A stretch of DNA of 64,000 nucleotides from Polaromonas vacuolata. Its GTDB lineage: Bacteria > Pseudomonadota > Gammaproteobacteria > Burkholderiales > Burkholderiaceae_C. The position numbers were made by a program, and so were the translations under genes. Below, one piece after another: positions 61,332 to 64,000 of the stretch. Within the stretch, counting starts at the first letter, position 1. Each line of letters begins with the position of its first letter. The stretch is from contig NZ_CP051461.1 of NCBI RefSeq assembly GCF_012584515.1, forward strand, positions 666,001 through 730,000, given 5' to 3'. The notes below the pieces were generated by a model. That model ran no database searches. It was not told the origin of the DNA and worked only from the letters and a program-made list of their open reading frames with translations.

Positions 61332-61832
61332 TTACTTTGCACCTGCTGCTGCAGCGACTTCTGCAAAGCGCGTGCTAACGGCTTGCATGCGTGAGCGATT
61401 TTTACCGAAATCGTAAAGACCAAAACCGGAGTGTGATTGAAAATCGATTTGCTGTTGCTGCACATCGATTAAGAAAATGACATCGTCTTTAAAACCTATG
61501 GGCGTTGAAAAAATGGTCTTGACCGTGCTGTCGTCTTCTTGCTTTATACGCGCTTCTGGAAAACTGGCTAATGTTGTTTTAAGCATGGCTAAACCTTGCG
61601 CGGCAGTGCCGACAAAGCGTAGCGGCGCTAAACCGCTACTGGTTCGTGAGTTGACGCAATTGCTCGGTAGTGAGCAGTTTAAAAGCGGGTTGATAGCCAT
61701 ATTGGTCGCTGTTTTTGTAGCTGTATTGTCAGCAGCGAATGCTGGCTGCGCAGTCATCATCAAAGCGCTGATAGTTGTGGTCAGTAGTACGGCGATTTTT
61801 AATGGCATTTTGCTTGCGTGTCTTTGGTGCAT
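61332..61832 (-). CDS. Secreted DUF1499 family protein
   Basis: The 166-residue protein has a signal peptide (KIAVLLTTTISALMMTAQPA, cleaved near AFAAD, about residue 34). A DUF1499 domain follows, with the pattern SNCVNS, PLRF.G, GFKDDVIFLID and GLYDFGKNRSRMQAVSTRF. The family is found in bacterial and plastid envelopes and has no known activity. An AAAGGA ribosome site lies 7 nt before the ATG. It is transcribed towards the vanA relic. Confidence 0.82.
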   Translation of the reverse strand: MHQRHASKMPLKIAVLLTTTISALMMTAQPAFAADNTATKTATNMAINPLLNCSLPSNCVNSRTSSGLAPLRFVGTAAQGLAMLKTTLASFPEARIKQEDDSTVKTIFSTPIGFKDDVIFLIDVQQQQIDFQSHSGFGLYDFGKNRSRMQAVSTRFAEVAAAAGAK

Positions 61833-61968
61833 GGTTTAGTCCTTTAGAAAATGCGCAGTGTCATCGGTGCTGTGTCTTGCGCCTGCTTTAAAGATATTAG
61901 TCTTAAAGTGCTAGCCATGAAAAGCAACGGTTAAGCCGGCTGCCAACGACTAGGCATAAAAAATATGC

Positions 61969-63345
61969 TCACGTCCGCAGCATGCTATCCAGCGATTTGT
62001 CCCACGCAAAGCCGGGAAACAGTTTGTCAATGTTCGCGTTGCTAAGGCCTTGCGTGCTGCGCAGTAACTGCGCGAATACGCTGCGAAAGTCGTTGTGAAT
62101 TGGTAGGTCGCGATTTTCATGCAAGTTGCCTATGCCAAGACCAGTCCAGCCGCCGTGCACTCGTCCACCGTTGACCCGATTGCCCATGATCCACATAGTA
62201 TTGCCGTGGCCGTGGTCGGTGCCGCGCGTGCCGTTTTCAGCGCTGGTACGGCCGAACTCACTGGCCACCACGACCACGTCATTGGTCTGTGAAAACTCGC
62301 GCCGCAGTTGCACCAGTGTGTTGGCTAAATTGCCGAGATTGTTGGCTAGCGCACCTAACGCATTGCCTTGGTTGGCGTGTGTGTCCCAGCCACCGGCGGA
62401 TAAAAAGCCCAACCGCAAGCGCCGGTCTTGGCGCATCAAAGTGTTCAAATGTTGGGCGTCTAACAACAGGCCTTGCGCGTTGCCCGCGCCATTGTTAGCC
62501 AGTTGCATTTCGCGGCTTATGTCTTTATTCATGTCATTACTGCCCATGCCACTCGTAGTCGACTCGCTCATCGCATTGCTCAAGGTCTTAGCGGTTTGCC
62601 TGCGGCTGTCAGCGCCGGCGCGAAAGGCTTTGGATATTTCATCCTGTCCGCTGTACAGGCGCATGACTGCATCCCGGGTACGCTCGTCACCGACTGCGCC
62701 CTGGCGCGTAGCGGCTTGTCCTTTTGCGACCAATTGCACCGCTGCACTGCCGGCGAGTATTTGTGGATTTGCTTCACCCACACCGACTGCTTGGGGTTTG
62801 TTTTCTGCACCTTCAATACTCTGAGCAGAGATGGCTCTGACATCTGCTGAAGTGCCGGCTAAAGAGCCCGCCAAGGTGTTCATCCAGCCGGCGGCATTAC
62901 CGCTTTTTCCTGGTGTGCCAATTTCCCATTGGTGCTGCGCATCAAAGTGTGAGCGTGTGGGGTCGGGCGAACCTGTTGCTGGCAAGGCGGTCAGCACGCC
63001 TTGCCGCCACAGTGGCATGAGTGGCGCGAGAGCTGGGTGCAGGCCGAAGGTGTTGTCTAGCCGCAAAGTAGTTTGCGCTGTGCCGTCCGGCTTAGCCAGA
63101 GCAATAGACGGGCGTAACGCGTAGTAATTGGCGTCGCCATGCGGCACCAGCGCAGACAGGCCGTCGTATGCGCCGCGTAGAAAAACCACGACTAGTCGCC
63201 CCTCAGATTGACCTGGGCGCGCACTTTGTGCCCAAGCCATAGGTGCGGCCCAAGCGCTGCAAGCGGTAGCGACGCCGAGCAAAGTTTGCAGTGCCTGACG
63301 GCGGTCTATGGCTTTTGGATGGGGCTTTAAAATATTGCTCGGCAT
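61969..63345 (-). CDS. DUF1501 family exported protein
   Basis: The 458-residue protein has a Tat-like signal, DRRQALQTLLGVATACSAWA, ending near AQS. The DUF1501 domain follows with VVVFLRGAYDGLSALVPHGD, FDAQHQWEIGTPGK, GGWDTHANQGN and a C-terminal VVVASEFGRTSAENGTRGTD. DUF1501 proteins resemble sulfatases in fold and are usually paired with DUF1800 genes, as here. Their function is unsettled. Confidence 0.9.
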   Translation of the reverse strand: MPSNILKPHPKAIDRRQALQTLLGVATACSAWAAPMAWAQSARPGQSEGRLVVVFLRGAYDGLSALVPHGDANYYALRPSIALAKPDGTAQTTLRLDNTFGLHPALAPLMPLWRQGVLTALPATGSPDPTRSHFDAQHQWEIGTPGKSGNAAGWMNTLAGSLAGTSADVRAISAQSIEGAENKPQAVGVGEANPQILAGSAAVQLVAKGQAATRQGAVGDERTRDAVMRLYSGQDEISKAFRAGADSRRQTAKTLSNAMSESTTSGMGSNDMNKDISREMQLANNGAGNAQGLLLDAQHLNTLMRQDRRLRLGFLSAGGWDTHANQGNALGALANNLGNLANTLVQLRREFSQTNDVVVVASEFGRTSAENGTRGTDHGHGNTMWIMGNRVNGGRVHGGWTGLGIGNLHENRDLPIHNDFRSVFAQLLRSTQGLSNANIDKLFPGFAWDKSLDSMLRT

Positions 63346-63418
63346 GAAGATTTCCTAGCGTAAATTTTTTGCTGTTTTAGTGCGGCACTGATGAGAATTT
63401 GGCCCAAAGAATCTAACT

Positions 63419-64000
63419 TTATTTGTATTGAAAGTCTGGGCTCGCCAACGCCAAGCCGGCTCGCAGCGCCGGCTTTTCTTGCGCAATCGCCGCACGCGTT
63501 GTGGCACTCAGATAGGGCTGCAAAAAGTCTAGATCGCTGACTTGCCGCGTAATGGCTAGCGCAAAATCGGCTCGCCGCGTCAGCGCCTCAGGTACTAGCC
63601 AAGTGGCCGCATCAAACTTGTAGCCGTCGGGTGTTTGCCAGTCGTGTAGTGGCTGACCGGCTTCGGATAAATAATTTTCTGTCAGGATTAAACGGCGTCT
63701 GTCCGTGCTGTCAGCCAGCTTGTCTGTGCTGCTGACGGTGGTCAGTGCGGAACACGCAAAGTCCATGGGAGTTTTGAATAATTTGTTCTCTGGATGCCAA
63801 AATTCATTGGACTCTAGCAAGGCGCGCAGCACCACCCGTATATCGCCCTGACTGTTTTGAAAGGTCTGCGCAAGCGCTGACACTAACGCAGGCGCAGGTG
63901 AGTCACTGACAAAAAACTGTGCCAAACGCAGGCTGATGCGCGCGGCTGTTTTTGGGTGCCGCGCCAGTCTGCGTATGGCTTGCTCACCTTCGCGCTCGCC
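63419..64000 (-). CDS. DUF1800 family protein, C-terminal part (runs off window)
   Basis: The reverse strand is open from the window edge to a stop at 63419, giving 194 residues. They begin GEREGEQAIRRLARHPKTAA and contain LAQFFVSDSPAPALVSALAQ and LRALLESNEFW, typical of the DUF1800 C-terminus, then DWQTPDGYKFDAATWLVPEAL. A TTG inside this frame is not the true start because the homology runs to the window edge. It precedes the DUF1501 gene by 73 nt, the usual pair. Confidence 0.9.
   Translation of the reverse strand, partial: GEREGEQAIRRLARHPKTAARISLRLAQFFVSDSPAPALVSALAQTFQNSQGDIRVVLRALLESNEFWHPENKLFKTPMDFACSALTTVSSTDKLADSTDRRRLILTENYLSEAGQPLHDWQTPDGYKFDAATWLVPEALTRRADFALAITRQVSDLDFLQPYLSATTRAAIAQEKPALRAGLALASPDFQYK

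Overview
The window looks like chromosomal DNA of a betaproteobacterium, most likely Burkholderiales/Comamonadaceae (Rhodoferax/Polaromonas-like). Reasons, all inferred from gene content and order by eye: ribF-ileS-lspA, gmk-rpoZ-spoT, rph-rdgB-hemW, rpmB-rpmG, a homodimeric-type AceE, Liv-type and Tct-type transporters, and a Pmd-type protocatechuate 4,5-cleavage cluster. No prophage, insertion sequence, CRISPR array or rRNA was seen. The only tRNA is tRNA-Arg(ACG) at 30125.

Layout. 1-26213 is mostly housekeeping: an EamA transporter start (cut by the window edge), a quinone oxidoreductase, lspA/ileS/ribF, an HNH nuclease, a pair of acyl-CoA dehydrogenases, yceH, purN, a secreted fasciclin protein, aceE divergent from an Lrp-type regulator, prfC, an RsmB-like RNA methyltransferase, a fatty acid desaturase, rpmB/rpmG, trxB, ftsK-lolA-rarA. 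26470-30020 is a livHMGF transporter operon without its binding protein, followed by the tRNA and a tctBA pair without tctC. 32922-42755 carries greB, spoT, rpoZ, gmk, yicC, a Ser/Thr kinase-PP2C phosphatase pair, rph, rdgB, hemW and a small membrane protein.

43005-45756 is the most unusual part. A small PAS protein aligns without gaps to photoactive yellow protein (PYP) through its chromophore pocket, with the Tyr, Glu, Thr and Cys equivalent to Y42, E46, T50 and C69. It sits 7 nt upstream of a 780-residue protein with three PAS-like regions, a SpoIIE/PP2C phosphatase and a C-terminal RsbW-like ATPase domain. Together they suggest a blue-light-responsive phosphatase/anti-sigma switch.

46396-60938 is an aromatic-acid catabolic island. 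A LysR regulator diverges from pmdU-E-F-D-A-B-C (protocatechuate to pyruvate and oxaloacetate). Next come a complete five-gene branched-chain-amino-acid-type ABC transporter, probably for an aromatic acid, an IclR regulator, and pobA (4-hydroxybenzoate to protocatechuate). The small dioxygenase subunit gene pmdA appears to start at an ATT codon. Just after pobA lies a decayed vanA (vanillate demethylase) fragment with its Rieske histidine changed to arginine. The window ends with DUF1499, DUF1501 and a truncated DUF1800 gene.
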